The notes beneath the pieces are model-generated. The model was not told where the DNA came from. It was given only the letters and a program-made list of their open reading frames with translations, and did not search any database. A stretch of 64,000 nucleotides of DNA from Vibrio lentus (GTDB lineage Bacteria > Pseudomonadota > Gammaproteobacteria > Enterobacterales > Vibrionaceae), in NCBI RefSeq assembly GCF_030409755.1, contig NZ_JAUFQE010000001.1, positions 186,001 to 250,000 on the forward strand, read 5' to 3'. The translations under genes were made by a program, and so were the position numbers. Positions 53,405 through 62,824 of this stretch are shown piece by piece. Within the stretch, counting starts at the first letter, position 1. Each line of letters opens with the position of its first letter.

Positions 53405-54685
53405 TCACCCCAAGATATTCGGTAAGGTGAGAGATAGTGCCGGAATAAAGGTGATGAGCATCAAAGCGACGAGTAGGGCACCAATCCAACCTATGATAGC
53501 TCGAGACAAGGATTCAATGGGGACATTGCCGACTTGACTCGCCATGAAGAGGTTGGCTCCGAGTGGCGGAGTCACAAAGCCGATGGCTAGGTTCACTATC
53601 ATCACGATACCAAAGTGAATTGGGTCCATTCCTAATGCTGTGACGATAGGTAGCAGGATTGGAGTCAAGATAACAATCGCCGCTAATGTCTCCATGAATG
53701 TACCGACGATGAGCAGAAGCGCAGTGATACATAGCAAGATGAGCAGTTTGTTTTCCGTAATAGAGAGAATGAACTGTGCGATTTCCGTTGGTAGGCGTTC
53801 AAGCGTCAGGATTCGACCAAAGGTGACCGAAGCACCCACAATCACGAGTACAGCACCAACCAACAAGGAAGATTCTAAAATGATCTTAACGACCTTTTTA
53901 TAATCGAGTTCTTTGTAGACGAACATGCCGAAGAACAAACCATACAACACACCAATCGCAGCGGACTCTGTCGGGGTGAAGATACCCGAATAGATACCAC
54001 CAAGAATGATGACAGGCAATAACATCGCCCATATCGCTTCTTTTAATGCAGTGAGGCGTTCTGGCCATGTCGCTTTTCTATCATTGCCTTTGTAGCCACG
54101 AATTTTAGATACGATCAAACAGTAACCGATCAGCACTAAACCAACCACAACCCCGGGCACGATGCCGGCCATGAACATTTTGGTGACGGACACTTCGGCG
54201 GTGATTGCGTATACGATCATCACGACAGATGGAGGGATAATCACCCCAATACCACCTGAAGAGGCAATAAGTGCGCCAGCAAAACTGCGGTCGTAGCCCT
54301 TTTTGACCATAGACGGGATCATGGTTAAGCCAATGGCGGCAACGGTTGCTGACCCTGTACCAGAAATCGAAGCGAAGAACATACATGCTACGATCGCGAC
54401 AATACCCAAACCACCAGTGAAGTGACCAAAGAAGACTTCTGCAACGTGAAGGAGGCGTTTAGAAATTCCGCCTTGGCTCATTAAGTTGCCAGCAAGCGTG
54501 AATAACACGACAGCAAGAAGAGGGAAGGAATCTAACCCTGTAACCAAGCCTTGAACTAAGAACTCAACGTTTAAAAATGGGAGGCTCAATATCGCGAGCA
54601 TGCTGGCACCAGCGAGTGCGATACCAACGGGTACGCCAATTAGAAGCAGTAATCCGAAACTGCCAAATAATAAAGCAGAGGTCAT
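53405..54685 (-). CDS. TRAP transporter large permease (DctM-like)
   Basis: 426 residues with about twelve helices. Signature stretches: LLLIGVPVGIALAGASMLAI, FTLAGNLMSQGGISKRLLHV, SISGTGSATVAAIGLTMIPS, ASSGGIGVIIPPSVVMIVYA, and the terminal VTPPLGANLFMASQVGNVP. It drives sodium-coupled uptake of an organic acid. It overlaps DctQ by four bases. Confidence 0.94.
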   Translation of the reverse strand: MTSALLFGSFGLLLLIGVPVGIALAGASMLAILSLPFLNVEFLVQGLVTGLDSFPLLAVVLFTLAGNLMSQGGISKRLLHVAEVFFGHFTGGLGIVAIVACMFFASISGTGSATVAAIGLTMIPSMVKKGYDRSFAGALIASSGGIGVIIPPSVVMIVYAITAEVSVTKMFMAGIVPGVVVGLVLIGYCLIVSKIRGYKGNDRKATWPERLTALKEAIWAMLLPVIILGGIYSGIFTPTESAAIGVLYGLFFGMFVYKELDYKKVVKIILESSLLVGAVLVIVGASVTFGRILTLERLPTEIAQFILSITENKLLILLCITALLLIVGTFMETLAAIVILTPILLPIVTALGMDPIHFGIVMIVNLAIGFVTPPLGANLFMASQVGNVPIESLSRAIIGWIGALLVALMLITFIPALSLTLPNILG

Positions 54686-55245
54686 AAGCTTAGCTCCAAC
54701 AAACGGTTAGAAGTGCGATGTTTTGCTTTCAAGTGACGGTAACGATGTTGAGTGAGTCGAACGGGTTTTGGTGAGTAAGCAATGATTGAAATGCGCTTGT
54801 TAATGCTGACTACCAATCGAATGGAACTTAACATGGCACACACAAGAACCGAAGCGTATAAGCATGCAATTGGGATTTCCATTGCTGGGGCGATCTGGCC
54901 CAACTTTAAGCTACGGCCGATAACCTTGAAACCAAACCAAGCGATCGTACAGCTGAAAGCTAGGTAAATAAGGTCAGAAAGGATCAGGCTGTAGTGGGTT
55001 AAATTACCCGGTAGTTTGTCGATGAATAGACGAATACGGATATGTCGGTCATCGCGAATGCAGTAGCTGATGCTCAAATACATTGCCCAAACAAAAAGAT
55101 AACGAGCGAGTTCTTCTGCCCATGCAATTGAGGCATCGAATAGGCGCAATGTAATTTGTAAGCATAATAAAGCGGTCATTAACGAAATAGAGAACACGAT
55201 AAGTGTCGGTTCGAAATATCGGTCGAACAGTCGAAACCATTTCAT
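54682..55245 (-). CDS. TRAP transporter small permease (DctQ-like)
   Basis: 187 residues with four helices (LIVFSISLMTALLCLQITLR, LARYLFVWAMYLSISYCIRD, LILSDLIYLAFSCTIAWFGF, AMLSSIRLVVSI). The SIAWAEELARYLFVWAMYL pattern is diagnostic. The C-terminal ~30 residues are a basic extension. AGGAG precedes ATG. Confidence 0.92.
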   Translation of the reverse strand: MKWFRLFDRYFEPTLIVFSISLMTALLCLQITLRLFDASIAWAEELARYLFVWAMYLSISYCIRDDRHIRIRLFIDKLPGNLTHYSLILSDLIYLAFSCTIAWFGFKVIGRSLKLGQIAPAMEIPIACLYASVLVCAMLSSIRLVVSINKRISIIAYSPKPVRLTQHRYRHLKAKHRTSNRLLELSL

Positions 55246-55302
55246 ACGTTACTCCTGAGAGATGTTGAAAAGGGCATTTGATGCCAATGAATACACGACT
55301 TT

Positions 55303-55344
55303 CAGGCCAAAGGTCATTCGTTTATAGAATGTCCTTAAGGCCTG
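55303..55344 (-). other. Intercistronic hairpin between dctP and dctQ
   Basis: CAGGCC...CATTC, loop GTTTATA, GAATG...GGCCTG, an imperfect stem of about 15 bp without a T run. It probably protects the 3' end of the binding-protein message or reduces read-through, a common arrangement in TRAP and ABC operons. Confidence 0.5.
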
Positions 55345-55416
55345 AGCTAACGATTCGCAGATCGTTAAAAGTTAATTGTCGGTGACAGGTAATAGATGAT
55401 GCGAGACGCGCGTGAT

Positions 55417-56412
55417 TTATAGATGTTCTATCTCGGTAATCACGCTGTCGAACAACTCTTCACCCGTTTTGCTGCGCAGTTCTTGATACACAGCGGCATT
55501 CATTTTTTCTTTCATCTGAGCACGAACGTCAGTTGGTACCACATTCACTGTCATGCCTTTGGCTTCCAGCTCTTTAATGACTTCCTGATTTTGCTTAGCG
55601 GCCAATTCACGTTGCTTAGCAATTGTTTCTTGGCTGACTTCGTTGATTAGCGCTTGTTGGTCACTCGGTAGAGAGTCCCAGAACTCTTTATTCATGAATA
55701 ACACGTAGTTGGTGTAGATATGATTGGTGAGCGACAGGTACTCTTGCGCTTCGTAAAAACGTTCAGCATAGATAGAGTAAACCGCACTCTCTTGCGAATT
55801 GATTAAGCCCTGTTGCAGTGAAGTAAATATCTCGCCCCAAGAGAGTGGTGTAGGCGCTGTGCCCACAGATTTCCATGCACTGATTTGGGTTGGGTTTGAT
55901 GCTGAGCGAATCTTTAAGCTGTTAAGATCTTCAATACTTTCGATAGGTTGCTTGTTGTTTGTGATGCTACGAAAGCCGACTTCCATGAAGCCTAAACCGT
56001 GGAATCCTTTTGACTCCATTGAAGTGAGCAGTGGTTTGCCGATCTTGTCACTGTCTAATGCTTTGTGTGCTTGTGCTTCATCTTCAAACAGGTAGAACAC
56101 ATCAAGCACGTTAAATTCAGGTACGTAAGGTGAAAGCAGTACTGATGCCCCAAAAGTCATCTGTAAATTGCCTTGTTGTACGAGCTCTGTGGTTTCACGA
56201 ACGTCGCCGAGTTGTCGAGCAGGGTAGATCTCCACTTCAAGTTCGCCATTCGAGCGAGCTTCAAGCTCTTTTTCAAAGTGCAGCATAGCCTTGTGCACTG
56301 GTGATGTTTCTTGGCTATCGTGAGCAAGACGAATAACGTTGCTTGCAAACGTATTCATACTAGATAGGGTTAAGCCGAGGGCAGTAATCGAGGTAAAGAT
56401 TGCGCGTTTCAT
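55417..56412 (-). CDS. TRAP transporter substrate-binding protein (DctP-like)
   Basis: 331 residues from ATG 56412 (MKRAIFTSITALG) with AAGGAAG before it; the frame is open 26 codons more. A signal peptide ends at TFAS. DctP features: IRLAHDSQETSPVHKAMLHF, LEVEIYPARQLGDVRETTEL, the carboxylate-clamp arginine in LKIRSASNPTQISAWKSVG, and the region ISWGEIFTSLQQGLINSQES-like. It binds an organic acid in the periplasm. First gene of dctPQM. Confidence 0.93.
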   Translation of the reverse strand: MKRAIFTSITALGLTLSSMNTFASNVIRLAHDSQETSPVHKAMLHFEKELEARSNGELEVEIYPARQLGDVRETTELVQQGNLQMTFGASVLLSPYVPEFNVLDVFYLFEDEAQAHKALDSDKIGKPLLTSMESKGFHGLGFMEVGFRSITNNKQPIESIEDLNSLKIRSASNPTQISAWKSVGTAPTPLSWGEIFTSLQQGLINSQESAVYSIYAERFYEAQEYLSLTNHIYTNYVLFMNKEFWDSLPSDQQALINEVSQETIAKQRELAAKQNQEVIKELEAKGMTVNVVPTDVRAQMKEKMNAAVYQELRSKTGEELFDSVITEIEHL

Positions 56413-56505
56413 TGTTCTTCCTTGTTCATCACATGACTTTTTATGTGCATTCATTAGAGTCATGTTGGTCAGTGGGTTTTTATTCCGCACTTCATATCCT
56501 TATTT

Positions 56506-56519
56506 TGCATACGAATCCA
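56506..56519. promoter_or_regulatory. LacI-type operator upstream of the TRAP operon
   Basis: TGCATACGAATCCA, identical in all 14 bases to the ABC-operon site, 93 bases upstream of dctP. Confidence 0.72.
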
Positions 56520-56616
56520 AAATATAAACACGCAGCTAACAAGTCAATAACAAATCCGTAAAAGTGATAAAGAAGTTAATTCGAATCGATGAAATTTTAG
56601 GCGAGATCACAGAAAG

Positions 56617-56642
56617 AAGCCCCGATATGAGATTAGGGCTTT
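56617..56642 (-). terminator. Terminator of the lacI-type gene
   Basis: AAGCCC, 13-base loop, GGGCTT in the spacer between lacI and dctP. The stem is short and the T run is weak. Confidence 0.5.
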
Positions 56643-56731
56643 TGCTTTAATTTATTTGGCTTTAGTGATGAGGAGAATATCGAATTTAAGGAGGTAGGGC
56701 TTAGGCAATATCAGCTAAACCCTTACGAACG

Positions 56732-57724
56732 TTATGATGTACTACCGCGTTCGATAATGATGCCGGGTTCTAATAGGTATGTACCTTCCGCGTCCGTATT
56801 TTCATTGATACGTTGCATTAAGTCTTCTACTGCACTTTGAACAATTTTACCGATTGGCTGCGCGATGGTGGTGAGATCATAGCTAGGCCATGATGCCATT
56901 GGAATATCATCGACACCCATAACAGCAAAGTCCCCAGGAATACTAAAGCCCAATTGTCTTAGGCCATCCATGACGCCCATCGCGAGGATATCATTGGCAC
57001 AGAAGACTGCGTCAGGTTTTGACGTGTGTTCTATCAACTCTTTGGCCGCTTCTAATCCTGCTTCAAAACTGTACTTGGAATTGATGAAGATAGGTGACGC
57101 TGCCTCACGTGCTTTCACGGTTTCAGCAAAGCCTAACCAACGCTTGTCACTGGTCATCGATCCGGCATCGCCACTCACGTAAGCTAATTGTTTATAGCCT
57201 TTATCAAGTAAGTAGTCTGCAGCTTGCATGCCTGCTTTTTGGTTATCTAAGCCTGCGCTATTCGCGTTGATGCCTTCGGTATATCGGTTAATTAGGCTCA
57301 AGTGAACGCCAAACTTCTCACATTGTGCAAACGCACGTGAAGTCAGTCGGCTGGTGGCGATGATCAAACCATCAACTTGGTACTCAATCGCTCGTGAGAT
57401 GGCGAGATCTAAGTCATCTTTGTCGATAGGGCAAAGAACAACTTGACCGCCACGCTTTTGGATTTCCATCGCAAGTGCACGCGATTGCAAGTCGTACATT
57501 GGGTTCGACTCGCTATCAAGTGCGATTGCGACTAATCCTGAGCGATTGGAAATGAGCCCACGAGCGATGGCATTCGGCGTGTAACCAAGTTTGGTTGCAG
57601 CATCCATAACCATTTTACGTTTCTTTTCGCTAATACTTGCGGTTGGGCTAAATGCCCTAGAAACGGTAGATTGAGAAACGCCGAGCATTTTGGCGACATC
57701 AATAGAGGTAACTTTCGCTTTTAT
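56732..57724 (-). CDS. LacI-family transcriptional regulator with a probable ATA start codon
   Basis: 330 residues if read from 57724. From the first ATG (57688) the protein begins MLGVSQSTVSRAF, which lacks the first helix of the LacI DNA-binding domain. Twelve codons upstream in frame, AAGGAGA is followed after six bases by ATA, then codons for KAKVTSIDVAKMLGVSQST, the expected LacI N-terminus. So translation most likely starts at ATA, or an ATG has mutated. The effector domain is normal (SNRSGLVAIALDSESNPMYD, FCANDILAMGVMDGLRQLG, MGVDDIPMASWPSYDLTTI). It lies between the TRAP operon and the aldolase gene, and is the natural candidate to bind the repeated TGCATNCGNATCCA operators. Confidence 0.82.
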   Translation of the reverse strand: MKAKVTSIDVAKMLGVSQSTVSRAFSPTASISEKKRKMVMDAATKLGYTPNAIARGLISNRSGLVAIALDSESNPMYDLQSRALAMEIQKRGGQVVLCPIDKDDLDLAISRAIEYQVDGLIIATSRLTSRAFAQCEKFGVHLSLINRYTEGINANSAGLDNQKAGMQAADYLLDKGYKQLAYVSGDAGSMTSDKRWLGFAETVKAREAASPIFINSKYSFEAGLEAAKELIEHTSKPDAVFCANDILAMGVMDGLRQLGFSIPGDFAVMGVDDIPMASWPSYDLTTIAQPIGKIVQSAVEDLMQRINENTDAEGTYLLEPGIIIERGSTS

Positions 57725-57827
57725 GGGGAATCTCCTTATATCGCGATAAATCCAAGCGCAACACGATACTAAATGAGCTCGGTTTGATAATTACAATACG
57801 TGTAACATTTGAAATCACAACGAAAAT

Positions 57828-58577
57828 TTATGAATTCATGACGCTTTGCTCATTTCGAAAGCCATCAATGATCATTTTGTGTTCAGAGCCCACACAAAAG
57901 AAACTGACTCCAAGCTCTTTCCAGTTGCGAGCCGCTCGAGCATTCGCAACAAACATACCTACAGGTTTGTTAACTTGTTGACCTGCTTTGATTATTTTTA
58001 TGCTCGCTTCTCGAACACATTCGTCATTTACACTCTCAGCGCCATAAGATACGGTTAAGTCTACTTGGCCGATGAACAGGGCATCGATACCGTCAACAGC
58101 TGCAATGGTATCGGCATTGATTACGCCTTCTGGGTCTTCAATTTGGGCGATCACCACTGTGTTGTTCTTACTGTCTTTTAGGTGGTTAGCCATTGGTTTC
58201 GTTGCGTATTTCGCAGCGCGACTCGAACCAGCATAGCCGCGTCCTCCTTCACCGTAATGAGACATCTTTACTAACTTCTCAGCTTGTTCAGCACTGCACA
58301 CGTGAGGGATTTGAATGCCCGTCGCACCACAATCTAAAGCGTTCAATAAGGTTGATGGCTGGCTATCTTGAACTCGAACTATGCAGGGCAGTTGATTGGC
58401 TCGAGCGGCAAGAATACAGCTATCCAATGATGAACGATCAAACGGTGCGTGCTCAGCATCCAAAACAACGAAAGGCAGCTCAGCTAATGCAAGCACCTCA
58501 ATGATGTGTGGGTGGGGTGTTTTGACGAACGTTCCGAGTCGGTCTGTGTTTTTCAGAATGTCTTTGAAGCTATCCAT
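57828..58577 (-). CDS. HpcH/HpaI-type aldolase
   Basis: 249 residues from ATG 58577 with GGAG upstream; the frame is open seven codons further. Class II aldolase features: RLGTFVKTPHPHIIEVLALA, FVVLDAEHAPFD (catalytic His region), IVRVQDSQPSTLLNALDCGA, GIQIPHVCSAEQAEKLV, GRGYAGSSRAAKYA, VIAQIEDPEGVINADTIAAV and DALFIGQVDLTVSYG. It cleaves or makes 2-oxo-3-deoxy or 4-hydroxy-2-oxo acids to pyruvate plus an aldehyde. It diverges from the HisD-like gene, and the 324-bp gap between holds two operator-like sites. Confidence 0.92.
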   Translation of the reverse strand: MDSFKDILKNTDRLGTFVKTPHPHIIEVLALAELPFVVLDAEHAPFDRSSLDSCILAARANQLPCIVRVQDSQPSTLLNALDCGATGIQIPHVCSAEQAEKLVKMSHYGEGGRGYAGSSRAAKYATKPMANHLKDSKNNTVVIAQIEDPEGVINADTIAAVDGIDALFIGQVDLTVSYGAESVNDECVREASIKIIKAGQQVNKPVGMFVANARAARNWKELGVSFFCVGSEHKMIIDGFRNEQSVMNS

Positions 58578-58592
58578 TTGTTTTAATCTCCA

Positions 58593-58606
58593 TTGCAAAG
58601 GTATGC
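58593..58606. promoter_or_regulatory. Degenerate LacI-type operator at the aldolase start
   Basis: TGCAAAGGTATGCA, on the minus strand TGCATACCTTTGCA: half of the consensus is intact (TTTTGCATAC). It sits two bases from the GGAG ribosome site of the aldolase gene. Confidence 0.4.
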
Positions 58607-58805
58607 AAAACTTAACATGTGTTGTTGTAAAAAAAGAGTAAAAACAATGTGATCAATATGGCATTAATTGATTGTTTTTCAAACATACCATGTCGTGATT
58701 TAGTCTGTTTTTATGGTTTTAATTTATTAAAACAGGCACTTAGTAATTATTTACTCATGTTAAATAGTGATTTGCCAAGTGTTAAAAAAATGTTTATGTT
58801 TATTT

Positions 58806-58819
58806 TGCATTCGTATCCA
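58806..58819. promoter_or_regulatory. LacI-type operator upstream of the HisD-like operon
   Basis: TGCATTCGTATCCA, 12 of 14 bases identical to the two other sites, with TTTT before and AAAA after it as at the TRAP site. It is 82 bases upstream of the HisD-like gene. The rest of the 324-bp spacer (58578-58901) is AT-rich without a gene. Confidence 0.7.
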
Positions 58820-58901
58820 AAAGTATACAAAAACAAAAAATAACCTCTGAAATTAATAGCAATTAACAAAAACTCGGCATACGCCACAAGGAGAATTACG
58901 C

Positions 58902-60194
58902 ATGGCTCGCATTCTAAAACACGGCATCACTGAAGAAGCATCGGCATCAAACAACGCGCAAGTACGTCAAACGGTTGAGAACATTCTTTCTGACATCGAA
59001 AAGAAAGGTGATAGTGCAGTTCGTGAACTTTCAGAGAAATTTGATAACTGGTCTCCTGAGCAGTTTCGTTTAACCGATGAGCAAATTCAGGCATGTGTGG
59101 ACGCATTGGATGAATCAACTAAGCACGATATTGAATTCGCACAAACACAAGTACGTAATTTTGCACAGATCCAACGTGACTCAATGCACGATGTTGAAGT
59201 TGAAACGATGCCAGGTGTGGTACTAGGACACAAAAATGTTCCGGTAAACAGTGTTGGTTGTTATATCCCAGGTGGTAAATACCCATTGGTAGCCTCTGCA
59301 CACATGAGTGTTCTTACTGCCAAAGTCGCTGGTGTGAAACGCGTTATTGCTTGCGCTCCTCCTTTTAATGGTCAACCAAATGTAGCGATTGTTGCCGCGA
59401 TGGCGATGGCGGGTGCAGACGAAATTTACTGCTTCGGTGGCGTTCAAGCGGTTGGGGCGATGGCTCTTGGTACCGAGACGATTGCCCCAGTCGACATGAT
59501 TGTTGGTCCAGGTAATGCTTTTGTTGCAGAAGCAAAACGCCAACTGTTCGGTCGTGTTGGTATCGATTTGTTTGCTGGTCCAACAGAAACATTGGTTATT
59601 GCTGATGAAGAAGGTTGTGACCCTGAATTAGCAGCAGCGGATCTATTGGGTCAGGCTGAGCATGGTTATAACTCTCCAGCTGTTCTTTTGACGAACAGTG
59701 AAACATTTGCAAAAGAGACAGTAAAAGAAGTTGAGCGTCAGCTGACTATTCTTCCTACTGCTGAAATTGCAGGTAAGGCTTGGGAAAATTACGGACAAGT
59801 TATCCTGTGTGACAGCTATGAAGAGATGGTTGAAGTGGCCGATGACCTTGCTTCTGAGCACGTACAAGTTATGACAAAAGATCCTAAGTACTTCTTAGAC
59901 AACATGACGAACTACGGTGCGTTGTTCTTAGGTCGTGAGACTAATGTTTCTTACGGAGATAAATGCATCGGCACTAACCACACTTTGCCAACGAATAAAG
60001 CAGCGCGTTACACGGGCGGTCTTTGGGTCGGTAAATTCATTAAAACGTGTACTTACCAGCGTGTAACGGAATCAGCGTCGTTGAAAGTCGGTGAATACTG
60101 CTCTCGCTTATGTGCACTAGAAGGTTTCGCTGGTCATAAAGAGCAAGCCGATATCCGTGTTCGTCGTTACAAAGAAAAATTGGTAGAGGCATAA
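58902..60194 (+). CDS. Histidinol-dehydrogenase-like NAD-dependent alcohol dehydrogenase (catabolic)
   Basis: 430 residues with AAGGAG nine bases before ATG. HisD-fold motifs: [71 protein letters not shown] (zinc Gln/His), [20 protein letters not shown] (zinc Asp) and [14 protein letters not shown] (zinc His). The isolated context, with transporters and an aldolase and no his genes, means it is a catabolic relative; sulfopropanediol dehydrogenase HpsN is one known member of this kind. It would oxidise a primary alcohol to the acid in two steps. Substrate undetermined. Confidence 0.9.
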   Translation: MARILKHGITEEASASNNAQVRQTVENILSDIEKKGDSAVRELSEKFDNWSPEQFRLTDEQIQACVDALDESTKHDIEFAQTQVRNFAQIQRDSMHDVEVETMPGVVLGHKNVPVNSVGCYIPGGKYPLVASAHMSVLTAKVAGVKRVIACAPPFNGQPNVAIVAAMAMAGADEIYCFGGVQAVGAMALGTETIAPVDMIVGPGNAFVAEAKRQLFGRVGIDLFAGPTETLVIADEEGCDPELAAADLLGQAEHGYNSPAVLLTNSETFAKETVKEVERQLTILPTAEIAGKAWENYGQVILCDSYEEMVEVADDLASEHVQVMTKDPKYFLDNMTNYGALFLGRETNVSYGDKCIGTNHTLPTNKAARYTGGLWVGKFIKTCTYQRVTESASLKVGEYCSRLCALEGFAGHKEQADIRVRRYKEKLVEA

Positions 60195-60195
60195 C

Positions 60196-60930
60196 ATGAC
60201 GAAACTCGCCTTAGTTACAGGCGGCAGTGGCGGCATTGGTGCCGCCATATGTCACAAGCTCGCGCAATCTGGCTACCGTGTTGTGTTTACCTACAACAGC
60301 AACGAAAGCGCAGCTCAAACGATCTTAGATACCTTGGAAGGCTCTGGCCACGCTATGTATCAACTGAATGTTGAAGACAGTTCCGCAATTGGTGCGTTAG
60401 CCGAACAAGTGAAAGAGTCGTCAACTTCTTTAGACTTGTTAGTGAACTGTGCTGGCATGACCAAGTTTGTCGCGCACAGTGATTTAGAGTCACTCAATGA
60501 TGAGCTGATAGATAAAATCTTCCGTGTAAATGTGCGAGCTCCATTCGCAATGGTACGTGCATTCGAACCTTTACTTCGTAGCGCTAAAGGTTGCGTGGTG
60601 AACATCACTTCAATTGCGGCACAAACGGCAATGGGCAGTAACGTGGCTTACTGCGCGAGTAAGTCTGCAGTTGAGAATATGACGCGATCTTTAGCGCGTG
60701 CCTTGTCTCCTGATATTCGAGTACTTGCTGTGGCTCCAGGCCTAGTGGACACCGAATTTGTCAAAGGTCTCGATGATGAGTGGCGTAACGCGCAAGAGCA
60801 ATCAACACCGCTAAAACGATTGGCGAGTGATCTCGAGGTTGCGAATGCCGTTTATGCAGCAGCAGAACTACTGACATTTTCAACCGGCAATACCATTGCA
60901 GTCGATGGTGGCAGGCCTTTAGGTAATTAA
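60196..60930 (+). CDS. Short-chain dehydrogenase/reductase (FabG-like)
   Basis: 244 residues, one base after the HisD-like stop, so translated together. Rossmann motif VTGGSGGIGAAICHKLA, NCAG at the fourth strand, catalytic Ser in VVNITSIAAQTAM and YCASK. The C-terminal TGNTIAVDGGRP is FabG-like. It oxidises or reduces a hydroxyl on the pathway intermediate. Confidence 0.93.
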   Translation: MTKLALVTGGSGGIGAAICHKLAQSGYRVVFTYNSNESAAQTILDTLEGSGHAMYQLNVEDSSAIGALAEQVKESSTSLDLLVNCAGMTKFVAHSDLESLNDELIDKIFRVNVRAPFAMVRAFEPLLRSAKGCVVNITSIAAQTAMGSNVAYCASKSAVENMTRSLARALSPDIRVLAVAPGLVDTEFVKGLDDEWRNAQEQSTPLKRLASDLEVANAVYAAAELLTFSTGNTIAVDGGRPLGN

Positions 60931-61020
60931 TGTAAAGCTGCGGTTCGCGGCTTATGCACCTAACATCAGCGCTTTGGGGGGAAATAACTAGAGCGTAGGT
61001 TAGGTAGGAAGGAATTTAGA

Positions 61021-62016
61021 ATGACCCTACAATATAAAATTAATAACAATTTAGTCCGCTACATGGAACTGATTCCTGGTACGAGTGCATTCATCGATGC
61101 GCGCACTCCAGGCAGCGATCTAAAAGATAACTTCTGCATTATTGGAGCAGGAGTCGCGGAAAGCAGCCGTCAGCATGTTCATATTCGTGAAACGGCTGGT
61201 TTTAACATCGGTGCTGCTGGTCAGCCTCCGGGTATCAAGAACTCTCTGCATTCACACCATACCGCAGAACTGTTCGTTGTCTTCAAAGGTCAATTCAGAT
61301 TTTATTGGGGCAATGAGGGTGAAAATGAAGCTGTGTTGTCACATGGTGATGTTATCTCTATTCCTACTAACCTTTTCAGAGGTTTTGAGGTGGTAGGGCG
61401 CGATTACGGCTTTATGTATTCTGTGTTAGGTGGTGATAATTCCGGTGGTGGCGTGGTTTGGCACCCGAGTGTGATTACCGATAGCCAAGGTTACGGTTTA
61501 TACCTGAAAGCAGACGGCACACTGGTTGATACCATTGACGGTGATACCGTTCCAAATGACTCCGATCTGATGCCACTGTTAACGGCAGATGAGCTTGGTC
61601 AATTTGATACCTACACGGCTGAACAGATGATGCCATTTGTTGCGCTGAAAAAGGATTACCGAGAAGTGTCGGGTGATTTTGACAAGCCTGGCGTTAAGCA
61701 GTTTGCGTTAACAGGACACCCATCATCTGGCTATGACTTCCAAGTTAAAAGCGTAGATGACGTGAGTATAATGGCTTATGAACTGACTGAAGGTGCGAGC
61801 ATCCCAGTACATAAACGCAGTGAGAAGCAGGTGCTGATTAACTTTGAAGGTGACACTTTGTTAAACATCGTTCAAGACGGCGAGCAAGCACAAGTCGTCC
61901 TGACCACCGGTGATGTGTTCAGCGTTCCAGATGGCGCGTCATACAGCCTTGAAAACCTACGTGGGACTAGCTTTACTTATGTCGTTCTTGGTTCTGACCA
62001 ACCACAAGCTTTGTAG
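61021..62016 (+). CDS. Bicupin protein (dioxygenase-like)
   Basis: 331 residues with two cupin domains. Cupin 1 has the metal motif HSHHTAELFVVFKGQFRFYW and GDVISIPTNLFRGFE. Cupin 2 has IPVHKRSEKQVLINFEGDTL and GDVFSVPDGASYSL but a weaker metal motif (HKRSEKQ). Such proteins resemble gentisate- or quercetinase-type dioxygenases and some isomerases. It begins 90 bases after the SDR, on the same strand, so it may be in the operon. The reaction is unknown. Confidence 0.82.
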   Translation: MTLQYKINNNLVRYMELIPGTSAFIDARTPGSDLKDNFCIIGAGVAESSRQHVHIRETAGFNIGAAGQPPGIKNSLHSHHTAELFVVFKGQFRFYWGNEGENEAVLSHGDVISIPTNLFRGFEVVGRDYGFMYSVLGGDNSGGGVVWHPSVITDSQGYGLYLKADGTLVDTIDGDTVPNDSDLMPLLTADELGQFDTYTAEQMMPFVALKKDYREVSGDFDKPGVKQFALTGHPSSGYDFQVKSVDDVSIMAYELTEGASIPVHKRSEKQVLINFEGDTLLNIVQDGEQAQVVLTTGDVFSVPDGASYSLENLRGTSFTYVVLGSDQPQAL

Positions 62017-62024
62017 GATAACGA

Positions 62025-62750
62025 ATGATGAAACCAGAAGTACCACTGTTATGGCTACCTGGTTTGTTGTGTGATGAAACGTTGTTCCAAGACGTCAATA
62101 AAGAGCTGCCCGACTGGGTGGCTCCTTTTACTTGTGACTTAGGAACGCAAACATCCATGCAAGCTTTGGCAAGGAAGGTCTTAGAAAATGCCCCTGAAAG
62201 CTTTGTTCTCGGTGGATTATCTATGGGGGGAATCCTCGCGTTTGAAGTGTTTAGACAAGCACCTGAGCGGGTGAAAGGCTTGATCTTAATGGATACCAAT
62301 GCCGCTGATGAAAAGCCTGAGGTATCTGAAAAAAGAAATTCTCTGGTAGATAAAGCAAAAGCTGGGGAGTTTGAGTCGATAACACCTGATATTTTGATGC
62401 CACTTCTTATCCATCCTAACCAGTTAGTGAATCAAGAACTGACTCAACGAATTACTCAAATGGCGACTAACATCGGCATGGAAAGGTTTGAGGCTCACGC
62501 TCAGGCGTTGGCGACTCGTCCTGATGCGAGACCACTATTGGCCGATATTCAGGTTCCGACGTTGATCATTACTGGGAAAGATGACCTGTTATGCCCAATC
62601 GATAATCACCTGTTAATGGCAAAACACATAAAGCAGGTATCACTTCATGTAATTCCTGATTGTGGTCATCTATCGACAATGGAACAGCCTAAGGTGGTCG
62701 CGCATCATATTTGTAGCTGGTTTAAAGCAAGTCTGCCTGAATCTTTATAG
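62025..62750 (+). CDS. Alpha/beta hydrolase
   Basis: 241 residues, eight bases after the cupin stop, with AGGA before ATG. LWLPGLLCDETLF (oxyanion), nucleophile serine in LGGLSMGGILAFEVF, acid in LIITGKDDLLCP and histidine in IPDCGHLSTMEQP. It should hydrolyse an ester or lactone in the cytosol, possibly of the transported substrate. It is the last gene of the plus-strand operon. Confidence 0.9.
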   Translation: MMKPEVPLLWLPGLLCDETLFQDVNKELPDWVAPFTCDLGTQTSMQALARKVLENAPESFVLGGLSMGGILAFEVFRQAPERVKGLILMDTNAADEKPEVSEKRNSLVDKAKAGEFESITPDILMPLLIHPNQLVNQELTQRITQMATNIGMERFEAHAQALATRPDARPLLADIQVPTLIITGKDDLLCPIDNHLLMAKHIKQVSLHVIPDCGHLSTMEQPKVVAHHICSWFKASLPESL

Positions 62751-62824
62751 TTAACGGCAGAAGCCGGTTTTTTATGAGTAGAGTGTCTTGTCACTCTACT
62801 TGAACATGAAAACCCTTTGCTGAC

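Noticed and set aside
58649..58843. 64-residue plus-strand frame upstream of the HisD-like gene
   Set aside because: Runs through the LacI-type operator in AT-rich spacer DNA; no ribosome site or family pattern.
58902..60194. Biosynthetic histidinol dehydrogenase (hisD)
   Set aside because: No other his genes nearby; gene order with SDR, aldolase and transporters fits catabolic HisD relatives.
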